From JAQVSH01 sp964451605 (GTDB lineage: Bacteria; Bacteroidota; Bacteroidia; Bacteroidales; UBA4181): DNA of 43,401 bases. A program made the position numbers and the translations under genes. Below are positions 8,679-17,201 of this stretch, one piece after another (within the stretch, counting starts at the first letter, position 1; the number at the start of each line of letters is the position of its first letter). The notes under the pieces were generated by a model. It did no database searches and was not told the origin of the DNA. It saw only the letters and a program-made list of their open reading frames with translations. Where the stretch lies: NCBI GenBank assembly GCA_964451605.1, contig CAYVJA010000016.1:1-43401 (forward strand), read 5' to 3'.

Positions 8679-9290
8679 TTAATAGCCAACCACTACCTTA
8701 GCATATCGCATCACCTTGTCGTGCAGATAATATCCTTTCTGAATGACATCCACAACTTTTCCTTTCTGTGCCTCATCCTCTACGGCAATTTTTGTAATGG
8801 CTTCGTGTGTATCGGTGTTGAATTCGGTGTTGATTGCCTCAATCTCCTTAACGCCCTTTTGCATCAGGAAATCTTTCAGCTTGTTGTTTATCAGTAGTAT
8901 ACCCTCTTTCATAGCCTCCAAATCGGTGGCGTGATCCATAATGGCGATGGCTCTGTCGATGTCGTCGACAACCGGAAGGAAACCCGATAAAATCTCCTGA
9001 CCGGCCAGTTTGCTCAACTCCATCTTCTCCCTGAGGGTTCTTTTTCGGTAGTTGTCAAATTCAGCCACCGACCTGAGGTACTTCTCCTGCATCTGAGCCA
9101 ATTCGGCCTTCAGTGTCAAAAGGTCACTCTTTTCGCCGGCATCTGACTCGTTGGCGGAGTCCTGCCCGGAACCGGCCGCTTCGGCCGACTCTGTGGCCCG
9201 GGAGTTCTCCTTTGCCGAAGTGTCGTTTGCCTCGCCCGAAACTTGTGCGTTGCGGGCTTCACCCTTGGTATGCTTATCTTTACTCTTCAT
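8679..9290 (-). CDS. grpE: Nucleotide exchange factor GrpE
   Basis: A 203-residue GrpE, the ADP-release factor for DnaK. The first ~55 residues are a low-complexity, charged and Ala/Ser/Glu-rich tail. A long coiled coil follows (LKAELAQMQEKYLRSVAEFD), carrying the signature FDNYRKRTLREK. The C-terminal beta domain ends HDKVMRYAKVVV, as is typical. It is the first gene of the grpE-dnaJ operon. No CIRCE element was found in the 294 bases upstream, so the heat-shock control mechanism is not visible. Confidence 0.96.
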   Translation of the reverse strand: MKSKDKHTKGEARNAQVSGEANDTSAKENSRATESAEAAGSGQDSANESDAGEKSDLLTLKAELAQMQEKYLRSVAEFDNYRKRTLREKMELSKLAGQEILSGFLPVVDDIDRAIAIMDHATDLEAMKEGILLINNKLKDFLMQKGVKEIEAINTEFNTDTHEAITKIAVEDEAQKGKVVDVIQKGYYLHDKVMRYAKVVVGY

Positions 9291-9584
9291 TGATACGGAT
9301 TGATGGTTCCCTGATTATTCAGTAAGTCAGCTACCCTTTATCAAAAGCCTTGCCATACTCTTTGCAGCGGTCAATTTGTCATATACGGGCCCTGCTAACG
9401 CTCCCTTTTGTCAGCGGGTATTGTGAGAAGGAAAGAAGAATAGATGCGTACACAATAAAACCCCGTCGATTGCAGTTATCTATTGGTGAACCTCTCCGGA
9501 GGCAGCTCCTTTTGGACAGCTTCTTCGGGCCACTTTGTTTTATTGATTATATTTGTTGCTTACAAAATGGGTAATCATTCAACG
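9291..9584. other. Divergent intergenic region between grpE and the gldJ-like gene
   Basis: About 294 bases with no credible coding frame. It should hold the grpE promoter on the minus strand and the gldJ-like promoter on the plus strand. Only the plus-strand TATATTTG box is recognisable. No tRNA cloverleaf, CIRCE element or terminator was seen. Confidence 0.5.
9548..9555 (+). promoter_or_regulatory. Bacteroidota-type -7 box for the gldJ-like gene
   Basis: TATATTTG matches TAnnTTTG and lies 30 bases before the chosen ATG at 9585. A TTTG at 9534-9537 is too close to be the -33 element. Its position argues against the upstream in-frame start at 9483. Confidence 0.5.
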
Positions 9585-10787
9585 ATGAAATACGGATTAT
9601 TAGGTCTGCTGACTCTCTCTCTCTCCCTGGCCACGGTCTCCTCGTGCAAACAGGCTACCGATGTGGGCAATCAGGTGGTTTCCAAAACAACCGGCTGGAG
9701 GTATAATGATGATGCATGGGGTTCCATTCCCCAGGGTTTTCTTCGCGAACAGCCCACCGGACCGGGTCTGGTTTTGATACCCGGCGGTGTTTTCAAAATG
9801 GGCAATATGCAGCAGGATGTGATGTACAGCTGGAACAGCCTGCCACGTAACGCATCGGTAGAGTCGTTTTATATGGACGAAACCGAAGTCACCAATATGG
9901 CTTACAGAGAGTACCTGCATTGGCTGGCCCGGGTGTACTCCGATCAGCCCGAAATGTACACCGACGCGCTGCCCGACACCTTGGTGTGGAAAGAGCAGAG
10001 CGGATATAACGAACCTTACGTGCAGAGCTATCTGCGCTATGCCGCTTTTGGCGACTATCCCGTGGTAGGTGTCAGCTGGGAGCAGGCTACAGCCTATTGC
10101 AAATGGCGTACCCAAAGGGTCAATGAATATCTCTTGATTGAGGCCGGTGTGATTGCCCCCGATCCTAAACGGAGAGGCGATCTTCCCTCCTCGCTTTCGC
10201 ACGGTATCATGCTTCCCGAGTATCGTCTGCCTACCGAGGCCGAGTGGGAGTACGCCGCTGCCGCCAATATGGGCAACACGCTCGACGGACGTGTATTCGA
10301 ACAGCGTATCTATCCGTGGGACGGCACTTCAATGCGCAAAACCTCGAGAAAACAGCAGGGTCGGATGCGTGCCAATTTTACACTCGGTTCGGGCGATGCC
10401 ACCGGTGTTGCAGGTGCGTTAAGCGATGGAAGCCGCGGTCCTGCCCCGGTTACCTTTGGCGAACCCAACGATTTTGGCCTGTACTGCATGGCGGGTAATG
10501 TCAATGAATGGGTAGCCGACACCTACCGGCCGGTTTCATCCGCTACCCCTGAGGCGCTGGCTCCCGGTTTGAGCGATAACGGTCTGATGCCCGTTACGGC
10601 GCCGGCCGATGAGGAAGCCGTACTGGCAGTGACAGGCGAATCGGTTCAGCGGGTTTACAAGGGAGGATCCTTTAACGACCGCGCTTACTGGCTTTCGCCC
10701 GGAACCCGGCGTGCCTTAAGCCAGGAGTCGTCGCGCAACGATATCGGATTTCGTTGTGCCATGGTTCGGGCAGGAGCGGTGCAGTAA
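9585..10787 (+). CDS. gldJ: GldJ-like FGE-sulfatase-fold lipoprotein
   Basis: A 400-residue lipoprotein; the signal peptide MKYGLLGLLTLSLSLATVSSC ends at Cys21. The rest is an FGE-sulfatase (formylglycine-generating-enzyme) fold: FYMDETEVTNMAYREYL, PVVGVSWEQATAYC, LPTEAEWEYAA, a GLYCMAGNVNEWVAD motif and KGGSFNDRAYWLSPGTRRAL. In Bacteroidota such lipoproteins are GldJ or GldK, structural partners of the type IX secretion and gliding machinery rather than sulfatase-maturing enzymes. The NDFGLYCMAGNVNEW stretch and the absence of neighbouring gldLMN favour GldJ over GldK. It is followed by murF after 22 bases. The family is sure; the GldJ assignment is moderate. Confidence 0.75.
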   Translation: MKYGLLGLLTLSLSLATVSSCKQATDVGNQVVSKTTGWRYNDDAWGSIPQGFLREQPTGPGLVLIPGGVFKMGNMQQDVMYSWNSLPRNASVESFYMDETEVTNMAYREYLHWLARVYSDQPEMYTDALPDTLVWKEQSGYNEPYVQSYLRYAAFGDYPVVGVSWEQATAYCKWRTQRVNEYLLIEAGVIAPDPKRRGDLPSSLSHGIMLPEYRLPTEAEWEYAAAANMGNTLDGRVFEQRIYPWDGTSMRKTSRKQQGRMRANFTLGSGDATGVAGALSDGSRGPAPVTFGEPNDFGLYCMAGNVNEWVADTYRPVSSATPEALAPGLSDNGLMPVTAPADEEAVLAVTGESVQRVYKGGSFNDRAYWLSPGTRRALSQESSRNDIGFRCAMVRAGAVQ

Positions 10788-10809
10788 AGTCCTTTTTTTC
10801 ATCTCCTTT

Positions 10810-12117
10810 ATGTCAATGGTAACAATTCCGGCTCTTTACAGCCTGTTTCTGGAGCATGGCAGGGTGACTACCGACTCCCGACAGGCCGGTAATGGTGTTA
10901 TTTTCTTTGCCTTACGTGGCGAACGTTTTAATGGGAACGATTTTGCCCGTGAAGCACTGGCTGCCGGATCGCCCTGCGTTGTGGCCGACGACCCTTCGCT
11001 GAAAGGGGAGAGTGGGATCTTTTTAGTAGAAGATGTACTGACTGTCCTGCAGCAGCTGGCGGCCTATCATCGTAATCAGTTAGCCATTCCTATTTTGGCC
11101 GTTACGGGCACAAACGGGAAAACCACCACCAAAGAACTGATTCATGCCGTACTGTCGAAGAAATTTCCGGTTACGGCAACCATGGGTAATTTAAATAATC
11201 ATATCGGGGTTCCCTTAACCTTACTTTCGATGGATGCTTCTACCCGGATAGGCATCGTGGAGATGGGGGCCAATCATCCGGGCGAAATTGCCTTTCTCTG
11301 CCAAATTGCGTCGCCTACACATGGCCTGATTACCAATATCGGTAAGGCGCATTTAGAAGGATTCGGCGGTTTCGAAGGGGTAATCCAAACCAAGAACGAA
11401 CTGTACCGGGCACTCAATGCCCCCGGCCGGACCATTTTTGTGAATGGTTCTAATCTGCTGCTTACCGGATTGCTTGAGGGTACCCGGGCCGACCTGGTAA
11501 AATATGGGGCGCATCCCGATTCTTGCTGCAAATTAGAAGAGAAAGCGTCGTGGCCATTTTTGCAGGCCTCCTGGGGTGATATCCCCATCACTACCTCTCT
11601 TGCAGGGAGTTACAATCTGGAAAATCTGGAAGCCGCCTCTGCAGTGGGTCTCCATTTCGGGTTGACCCGCGAAATGATTGTCGAATCCATTTCGGCCTAT
11701 CAGCCCCGTAACAATCGTTCGCAATGGATAGATACCGGGAAAAATCGCGTTTTGTGCGATTTTTACAATGCCAATCCGTCGAGTATGGCTCTTTCGCTTT
11801 CCCATTTCTTCCGGTACGAGGTGCCACTGGGTATGAAGAAAATGGTACTCTTAGGCGATATGTTTGAGTTGGGCGATGCCTCCGAAGCGGAACACCTGAC
11901 CATCCTCTCTTTGTTGGAAAATCACCCCGGGGTAGAGGCATGGTGTGCAGGAGCCCATTTTCTGAAGGCCTCGTTGCATTGTCCGGGCGTTGTGAACTCT
12001 TTTCCCGATACCGATAGTATGGCAGAAGCTGTCAGAAGTGCCAATCTGCGTGGAAATGTGTTGCTTGTTAAGGGATCGAGGGGAATGCGGATGGAACAGT
12101 TGTTACCCCTTTTGTAA
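10810..12117 (+). CDS. murF: UDP-N-acetylmuramoyl-tripeptide--D-alanyl-D-alanine ligase
   Basis: MurF adds D-Ala-D-Ala to UDP-MurNAc-tripeptide, the last cytoplasmic step of peptidoglycan precursor synthesis. The 435-residue protein shows the N-terminal UDP-binding domain (VTTDSRQAGNGVIFFALRG), the Mur-ligase P-loop AVTGTNGKTTTKEL around 98-110 and NLNNHIGVPLTLL. The C-terminal domain has NRSQWI, DFYNANPSSM and LLGDMFELG. The start at 10810 was chosen because the track upstream overlaps the previous gene; the ATG at 10816 is also possible. It is probably cotranscribed with the gldJ-like gene. Confidence 0.94.
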   Translation: MSMVTIPALYSLFLEHGRVTTDSRQAGNGVIFFALRGERFNGNDFAREALAAGSPCVVADDPSLKGESGIFLVEDVLTVLQQLAAYHRNQLAIPILAVTGTNGKTTTKELIHAVLSKKFPVTATMGNLNNHIGVPLTLLSMDASTRIGIVEMGANHPGEIAFLCQIASPTHGLITNIGKAHLEGFGGFEGVIQTKNELYRALNAPGRTIFVNGSNLLLTGLLEGTRADLVKYGAHPDSCCKLEEKASWPFLQASWGDIPITTSLAGSYNLENLEAASAVGLHFGLTREMIVESISAYQPRNNRSQWIDTGKNRVLCDFYNANPSSMALSLSHFFRYEVPLGMKKMVLLGDMFELGDASEAEHLTILSLLENHPGVEAWCAGAHFLKASLHCPGVVNSFPDTDSMAEAVRSANLRGNVLLVKGSRGMRMEQLLPLL

Positions 12118-12177
12118 CCGATCTGCCCTTTTATCAACAAATTGGTTTTAATGGGCAAATGGTTCCCTCCTTTTTCC

Positions 12178-12185
12178 TAACTTTG
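12178..12185 (+). promoter_or_regulatory. Bacteroidota-type -7 box for prs
   Basis: TAACTTTG matches TAnnTTTG and lies 36 bases upstream of the prs ATG, after the murF stop. No TTTG (-33) is seen at the expected distance. Confidence 0.5.
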
Positions 12186-12220
12186 CGGCGCATTAGAAAG
12201 CCAATTAAACGTTTTCCATA

Positions 12221-13162
12221 ATGAGTGCCAACACGCCTATCAAGATATTTGCCGGAAGTGCCTCTACTTATCTGGGCGAAAAGATTGCAAAAAGTTTTGG
12301 AACCGAGCTGGGAAGAAGTTCGATGCTCCGTTTTAGCGACGGTGAGTTCCAGCCCGCTTACGAAGAGTCGGTTCGCGGTGCCACGGTGTTCATTGTGCAG
12401 TCTACCTTTCCTCCGTCCGATAACCTGATGGAGCTTCTTCTGATGATTGATGCTGCAAAAAGAGCCTCTGCCTACAAAGTGGTGGCTGTGATTCCCTATC
12501 TGGGTATGGCACGTCAGGACAGAAAAGATCGTCCGCGTTGTGCTATCGGCGCCAAAATGGTAGCAAACCTCCTTTCGGCAGTCGGGGTCGACCGGATCAT
12601 GACAATGGATTTGCATGCCGATCAGATTCAGGGATTTTTCGATGTTCCGGTTGATCATCTTTACGCATCTTCGGTTTTTGTGCCCTATTTGCAGAGTCTT
12701 AATCTCGAGAATATGGTCATTGCGGCACCCGATATGGGTGGATCGAAAAGAGCAAATGCCTATTCGCGCTTTTTAAATACCGAGATGGTTATCTGCTACA
12801 AAGTTAGAAAAAAGGCCAATGTAGTCAGTGAGATGCGTGTAATTGGCGAGGTAGAAGGACGCGACGTGGTAATTGTCGACGATATGGTTGATACCGCCGG
12901 AACCCTTACCCTTTGTGCCGAATTGATGTCCGATCTGGGCGCCCGCTCGGTAAGGGCTATCTGCTCGCATCCCGTACTTTCGGGTCCCGCCATCGAGCGG
13001 TTAAACAACTCGAAGTTACTGGAGTTGGTTGTGGCCGATACCATTCCTGTGGCACATCACAATACCGATAAACTCCGGGTTCTTTCGGTGGCAGATATGT
13101 TTGCCGATGTAATCAATAAGGTCTATAACTACCAATCTATAAGTACTACATTTATTATGTAG
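12221..13162 (+). CDS. prs: Ribose-phosphate pyrophosphokinase (PRPP synthetase)
   Basis: Makes PRPP from ribose 5-phosphate and ATP, feeding purine, pyrimidine, histidine, tryptophan and NAD synthesis. The 313-residue length is normal. Visible family features are IFAGSASTYLGEKIA and FSDGEFQPAYEESVRG at the N-terminus, IPYLGMARQDRKDRPR (flexible loop region), MTMDLHADQIQGFF, and the PRPP-binding loop VVIVDDMVDTAGTL. The gene has its own TAACTTTG box upstream and is followed by a separate promoter for rplY, so it may be monocistronic. Confidence 0.97.
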   Translation: MSANTPIKIFAGSASTYLGEKIAKSFGTELGRSSMLRFSDGEFQPAYEESVRGATVFIVQSTFPPSDNLMELLLMIDAAKRASAYKVVAVIPYLGMARQDRKDRPRCAIGAKMVANLLSAVGVDRIMTMDLHADQIQGFFDVPVDHLYASSVFVPYLQSLNLENMVIAAPDMGGSKRANAYSRFLNTEMVICYKVRKKANVVSEMRVIGEVEGRDVVIVDDMVDTAGTLTLCAELMSDLGARSVRAICSHPVLSGPAIERLNNSKLLELVVADTIPVAHHNTDKLRVLSVADMFADVINKVYNYQSISTTFIM

Positions 13163-13170
13163 CGGGTTGT

Positions 13171-13199
13171 TTTGTATTCCCCTTTTTTTTCTATATTTG
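13171..13199 (+). promoter_or_regulatory. Bacteroidota-type promoter for rplY operon
   Basis: A TTTG element (13171-13174) is followed after 17 bases by TATATTTG (13192-13199), the -33/-7 pair of Bacteroidota sigma-70 promoters. It begins just past the prs stop, 41 bases before the rplY ATG. This is the best promoter in the window. Confidence 0.75.
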
Positions 13200-13239
13200 C
13201 ACCCTGACATTTTAAAACAATACATATCACATCACATAC

Positions 13240-13806
13240 ATGGAAACAATCGTATTTTCAGGTACTTTGAGAAAAGATGCCGGAAGCAAAGCAGCTTTGA
13301 AACAGATGAGGAGCGAAAAGTTAGTACCTTGTGTAATGTACGGGGGCAAGGAGAATGTCAATTTCTCGGCACCTGAATCGGCATTCCGCACGTTATTGTA
13401 TACCCCTTTTACGTATGTGGTTGACCTTTCGATCGATGGAAAAGCCTATAAAGCCTTGTTAAAAGATACACAGTTTCATCCTGTGGCTGAAAATCTGCTT
13501 CACGCCGATTTCTATGAAATTTCCGATTCGAAGCCTGTAGTAGTGCAGATTCCGGTTAAAGTAACGGGTGTTTCCGAAGGAGTTAAAGCCGGTGGAAAGC
13601 TGGTTTTACTGAAACGCAAAGTAGCCGTTAAAGGACTTGTAAGCCAGATTCCACAGGAGATCGAAGTAGATGTCACCTCGCTGGGTATCGAAAAAACCCT
13701 TCGTGCTTCCGAAATCAAACTGGAGAATGTTCAGATACTGGAAACTCCCGCAACTCCCATTGTCGCTGTTCGTTCAACCCGTGCCAGCAAGTCGGCCGAG
13801 AAGTAG
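13240..13806 (+). CDS. rplY: 50S ribosomal protein L25/general stress protein Ctc
   Basis: A 188-residue long-form L25 (TL5/Ctc type), which binds 5S rRNA in the large subunit. The N-terminal L25 domain (about 1-95) includes RKDAGSKAALKQMRSEKLVP and HPVAENLLHADFYEI. The C-terminal beta-rich TL5 domain follows (VVQIPVKVTGVSEGVKAGGK ... IPQEIEVDVTSL). It heads a tight group with pth, an S4-domain Hsp15-like gene and a DUF4924 gene, all involved in or near translation, and has its own strong promoter. Confidence 0.95.
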   Translation: METIVFSGTLRKDAGSKAALKQMRSEKLVPCVMYGGKENVNFSAPESAFRTLLYTPFTYVVDLSIDGKAYKALLKDTQFHPVAENLLHADFYEISDSKPVVVQIPVKVTGVSEGVKAGGKLVLLKRKVAVKGLVSQIPQEIEVDVTSLGIEKTLRASEIKLENVQILETPATPIVAVRSTRASKSAEK

Positions 13807-13824
13807 AAATTACTCCGCTTCGCT

Positions 13825-14403
13825 ATGAAGTATTTGATTACAGGCCTCGGGAATATCGGGCCGGAGTATGAAAATACCCGTCATAATATAGGTTTTAACG
13901 TATTGGATGCCTTTCAGGCATCCAATGTCGTTTTTACCCCTATGCGTTATGGTTCGGTGGCCGAGACCCGATATAAGGGCAGAACCCTGATTCTTCTGAA
14001 ACCCTCCACCTACATGAACCTGAGCGGGAATGCCGTTAACTATTGGTTGAAGAAAGAGAATATTTTGCTGGAACACCTTTTGGTTATTGTCGACGATCTG
14101 GCACTACCTCTGGGTACTCTCAGGCTCCGTCCGGGAGGAAGTCACGGGGGGCACAACGGATTGAATCATATTGAGGATACTTTAGGGACACAAGCCTATG
14201 CACGTCTTCGCTTTGGTATTGGAAACGGCTTTCGCAGGGGAGGCCAGATAGAGTATGTGTTGGGTTCGTGGACCAAAGAGGAGAGCGAAAAATTGCCTCC
14301 ACTGATTGAACGGTCGTGCAGTATAATTGAGAGTTTTGTTACTCAGGGACTGCAACGTACCATGAATCTGTACAATACAACCAAAAACGATACTTCGGAG
14401 TGA
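13825..14403 (+). CDS. pth: Peptidyl-tRNA hydrolase
   Basis: Releases peptides from peptidyl-tRNAs dropped by ribosomes. The 192-residue protein has the family signature LGNIGPEYENTRHNIGF with catalytic His20, plus LLKPSTYMNLSGNAV, VDDLALPLGTLRLRPGGS and GHNGLNHIEDTLG, which carry the catalytic Asp and Asn. It lies 18 bases after rplY, a pairing widely conserved in bacteria, and its TGA overlaps the next start (TGATG). Confidence 0.97.
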   Translation: MKYLITGLGNIGPEYENTRHNIGFNVLDAFQASNVVFTPMRYGSVAETRYKGRTLILLKPSTYMNLSGNAVNYWLKKENILLEHLLVIVDDLALPLGTLRLRPGGSHGGHNGLNHIEDTLGTQAYARLRFGIGNGFRRGGQIEYVLGSWTKEESEKLPPLIERSCSIIESFVTQGLQRTMNLYNTTKNDTSE

Positions 14404-14789
14404 TGGAAAGTGCAGCTGCTGTAAGAGCCGATAAGTTTTTATGGGTGGTCCGACTTTTTAAAACCCGCACGCTGGCCGCTGAAGCCTGCGAAAAGGGGAT
14501 TGTGAAGATGAACGGGCAATCTGTTAAGCCTTCGCGGATGATGAAAGCTGGTGATCTCTTTACGCTTCGCCGGCCACCTGTTCTCTTTACCTATCGGATT
14601 CTGGCGGTGGGTTCGGGCCGGCTTCCCGCAGTAAAAGTGGGGGAGTATCTGGAGAATCTTACCCCTCCCGAAGAGTTGGATAAGCTTACCATGCGTTCGC
14701 TCGAAGCATTTGCGGTTCGTGACAGGGGTGCCGGACGACCAACCAAACGCGAAAGACGCGATCTGGACAGATTACGTGATGAGATTTGA
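14403..14789 (+). CDS. S4-domain RNA-binding protein, Hsp15-like
   Basis: A 128-residue S4 protein resembling HslR/Hsp15, which in E. coli binds free 50S subunits carrying stalled nascent chains. The S4 domain spans about 5-65: VRADKFLWVVRLFKTRTLA, then EACEKGIVKMNGQSVKPSRM. The C-terminal part is basic (GAGRPTKRERRDLDRLRDE), as in Hsp15. The ATG at 14403 overlaps the pth stop by one base; a GTG at 14400 is a less likely start. Position beside pth supports a ribosome-rescue or quality-control role. Confidence 0.88.
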   Translation: MESAAAVRADKFLWVVRLFKTRTLAAEACEKGIVKMNGQSVKPSRMMKAGDLFTLRRPPVLFTYRILAVGSGRLPAVKVGEYLENLTPPEELDKLTMRSLEAFAVRDRGAGRPTKRERRDLDRLRDEI

Positions 14790-14800
14790 CACAAGCCCAT

Positions 14801-15334
14801 ATGTTAATAGCCAGAGAGAAATATAATACCAATATTATTGAATATCTGCTCTATATGTGGCAGGTAGAGGATCTTTTGCGCGCCAAGCAGTTAGATCCGG
14901 TTCGCATTGAGAGGGAGATTGTGGCAGGATTTCACCGGCCAGCCGACGAAATGCAGAAGATTTCCGAATGGTATCGTTCGCTTGCCGAACGAATGGTTCA
15001 GGAAGAGTTGCAAAGGCAAGGTCATCTGGCCTCTCTGAATCGGGTGGTTGAGGAGTTGAACGATCTGCACCTGAACCTGCTCAACGATTTTCACGATGAG
15101 AAGTATGCCGAACTTTACGGCTGGGCCAAAGAGCCGATAAAAGCACTAAAACAAAAAATCGGAAAACCCGGGATGTTAGAGATAGAGACTTGTATGCAGG
15201 GGCTTTACGGACTCTTGCTGATGCGGCTGCAAAAGCGCGAAGTGAGTACCGAAACTCTCGAATCGCTCTCAACCTTCAGCCATCTGCTGGCTCATCTGAA
15301 TGTCCGCTATTTCGCGCTTTGCCGAAAGGGATAA
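14801..15334 (+). CDS. DUF4924 family protein
   Basis: A 177-residue all-helical cytoplasmic protein of the Bacteroidota-specific DUF4924 type, recognised from the N-terminus MLIAREKYNTNIIEYLLYMW and a conserved QVEDLLRA segment. No catalytic motif or membrane segment is visible and its function is unknown. The ATG at 14801 was preferred to a TTG at 14786 because the family begins there. It is 11 bases past the Hsp15-like gene and is the last gene of the rplY group, so it may act in translation, though that is only guilt by association. Confidence 0.8.
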   Translation: MLIAREKYNTNIIEYLLYMWQVEDLLRAKQLDPVRIEREIVAGFHRPADEMQKISEWYRSLAERMVQEELQRQGHLASLNRVVEELNDLHLNLLNDFHDEKYAELYGWAKEPIKALKQKIGKPGMLEIETCMQGLYGLLLMRLQKREVSTETLESLSTFSHLLAHLNVRYFALCRKG

Positions 15335-15376
15335 AGAGACCGGGATTCGGGCTGCGACTCTCTCTGCCTGTTTAGT

Positions 15377-16396
15377 TTAGTTCGATTCGCGAAGCCGCTT
15401 ATGCAGCAGGCGGGTTGGCAGCAGATCTTTCGGGTTTTTTAGATTGAGGGCAAAAGAGATATTCATGGATTGCATCCACTGGAACTTGGGCGATTTTTTG
15501 TCGACCTTTACATTGTCATCGTAGGCTCCCAGGAAGGTTAGCTTGGTTGACATCACCTGATTGATGGGCATATCGATACGCAACTGGAGATCGACATCGA
15601 CATTTTGCGGATCCTTTTCATAGTTCGAGAAGAAATCGGAGCGGAAATCCAGGGTTACATTCTGCGCCAGTTTTCGGTTAAAAGTAAGGGTGGCGCCTCC
15701 TCCCCACTCATATTTGTGGCGTTTTCCGTACTCTGTCCCGTTTTTATCTTTCTTAATCTCCATACCATACCGCTTTTGCAGAGCCAGCAAATCGGAGTTA
15801 ACAAAGGTGGCTTTTCCCATAAAGGGCGACCCTGCCAGAGAGAGTTTGGGCGCAGGCTTATAGTCGATACCGATTCGGACAAACAGATATCCGGGAACCA
15901 TAAAGTCGGATACTCTTACCGTATCTTTTCCATAACTGTATCCCGGGGCAAACTGACTCTTCAGCGTAGATGCTGCCGAATAGAACACTTTTCGCGAGAT
16001 GGCATAGTTGATTTTGCTGTTAAACTCGAAACGGTCTTCCAGTTTGGTAAAGGCTGTTTTTTTGTAAATTCTCCCGAATGCTCCCGTGAAGAGATTCTCC
16101 CAGGTGATCCTTTTCTTTTTGTAGTTGAAATACCAGTCGAGGTTTACCGTACCCGCAGCCGAGTTCTCGCCACCACCGGCCCAGTTATGGTAAGATCCCT
16201 GTGCAATCCCCAGACTAGCCGATCCTCCCTGTGTCCAGGCTATACTATCGCCCCCGGTGTGCAGCGCAGTAACCCGGGCTTTTGCGGCGGTGTTCGCATA
16301 GTTCTGAATGGCACTTCGGTCTTGTTGGGCCAATAGGGAAGAGGAGAGCAAACAGGAGAGGAATCCCGCAAAAAAGAGGAGAAGACGGATCTTCAT
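15377..16396 (-). CDS. DUF3078 family outer-membrane protein
   Basis: A 339-residue exported protein with a clear signal peptide (LLLFFAGFLSCLLSSSLLAQ). Alternating hydrophobic and polar strands through the rest (e.g. KITWENLFTGAFGRIY-like, SLGIAQGSYHNWAGGGENS) suggest a beta barrel. The GGENS motif and FNYKKKRITWEN are typical of DUF3078 proteins of Bacteroidota, whose function is unknown. It lies 49 bases past yebC on the same strand and may be a distal gene of efp-yebC or have its own promoter. It converges on the DUF4924 gene. Confidence 0.8.
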   Translation of the reverse strand: MKIRLLLFFAGFLSCLLSSSLLAQQDRSAIQNYANTAAKARVTALHTGGDSIAWTQGGSASLGIAQGSYHNWAGGGENSAAGTVNLDWYFNYKKKRITWENLFTGAFGRIYKKTAFTKLEDRFEFNSKINYAISRKVFYSAASTLKSQFAPGYSYGKDTVRVSDFMVPGYLFVRIGIDYKPAPKLSLAGSPFMGKATFVNSDLLALQKRYGMEIKKDKNGTEYGKRHKYEWGGGATLTFNRKLAQNVTLDFRSDFFSNYEKDPQNVDVDLQLRIDMPINQVMSTKLTFLGAYDDNVKVDKKSPKFQWMQSMNISFALNLKNPKDLLPTRLLHKRLRESN

Positions 16397-16445
16397 GACG
16401 GTGCACTTAAGTAAAAATAAAAGATCCGCAAAAAAGATACCAAAA

Positions 16446-17189
16446 TCAGGAATCCATCTTTTCTGCTATCTCTTCGGTGATCTCCAGATTGTGAAATACA
16501 TTTTGGATATCGTCGTCCTCCTCGAACAGTTCAACCAGTCGCAACACCTTTAGGGCATCTTCTACCGGAAGAGTTTTGGTCTCGATAGGAATCCGCTGTA
16601 ATTCGGCATTTTCTGCTTCAATTCCCATCTCTTCGAGCTTCCGCTGAACGGCGGAGAAACTTTCGACAGGGGTGGTAATCACAAAATTTTCGTCGGTCTC
16701 CTCAAAATCTTCTACGCCTGCGTCGATAATCTCCATTTGGAGTTCGTCGGCATCGAGATTTCCTTTCAGCAGCGTAATAATGCCTTTTCGTTCGAACATA
16801 AAAGCAACCGAGCCATTGGTACCCAGGCTGCCGCCCCTCCTGTTAAAGAGTGCGCGTACGTTGCTTACTGTGCGCATGGTGTTGTCGGTAAGGCACTCAA
16901 TGAAGAGGGCTATCCCATTGGGCGCAAACCCTTCGTAGGTAACCTCGTTGAGGGTTGTATTATCTTTTTCGGCTTTTGTTAGGGCACGGAGAATATTATC
17001 CTTTGGCATGTTGGCGCCACGGGCGTTATTGAGTGCGAGGCGAAGGCGCGGATTCCCGTCGGGATCGGGACCTCCCTCTTTCACAGCAACGGTTATCTCC
17101 TTGATAATCCGGGAGAAGATCTTCGATCGTTTGGAATCGGCAGCTCCCTTTTTCCGTTTAATGGTAGACCATTTATTGTGTCCTGACAT
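16446..17189 (-). CDS. yebC: YebC/PmpR (TACO1) family protein
   Basis: A 247-residue YebC-family protein starting with the invariant MSGHNKWSTIKRKKGAADSK. Other family marks are DPDGNPRLRLALNNARGANM-like sequence, AKEKDN-type helix and RRGGSLGTNGSVAFMFERKG. Members have been described as transcription regulators, and more recently as ribosome-associated factors that ease translation of proline-rich stretches. The neighbour here is efp, whose product solves the same problem, 12 bases upstream on the same strand. That context favours the translational role. Confidence 0.93.
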   Translation of the reverse strand: MSGHNKWSTIKRKKGAADSKRSKIFSRIIKEITVAVKEGGPDPDGNPRLRLALNNARGANMPKDNILRALTKAEKDNTTLNEVTYEGFAPNGIALFIECLTDNTMRTVSNVRALFNRRGGSLGTNGSVAFMFERKGIITLLKGNLDADELQMEIIDAGVEDFEETDENFVITTPVESFSAVQRKLEEMGIEAENAELQRIPIETKTLPVEDALKVLRLVELFEEDDDIQNVFHNLEITEEIAEKMDS

Positions 17190-17201
17190 AGTGCAAAAGG
17201 T

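Noticed and set aside
7730..8701. 323-codon open frame on the plus strand opposite dnaJ
   Set aside because: It is antisense to a certain gene, has no recognisable domain and its residues mirror the glycine-rich and zinc regions of dnaJ.
9291..9480. CIRCE or other heat-shock operator upstream of grpE
   Set aside because: I looked for TTAGCACTC-N9-GAGTGCTAA and found only an isolated GCGTTAGC on the minus strand.
12118..12160. TGCCC/GGGCA inverted repeat after murF
   Set aside because: Five pairs with a very long loop and no T-run directly after it; not a convincing terminator.
15605..16336. 243-codon open frame opposite the DUF3078 gene
   Set aside because: Antisense shadow without family features; the minus-strand protein has a signal peptide and coherent beta-strand pattern.
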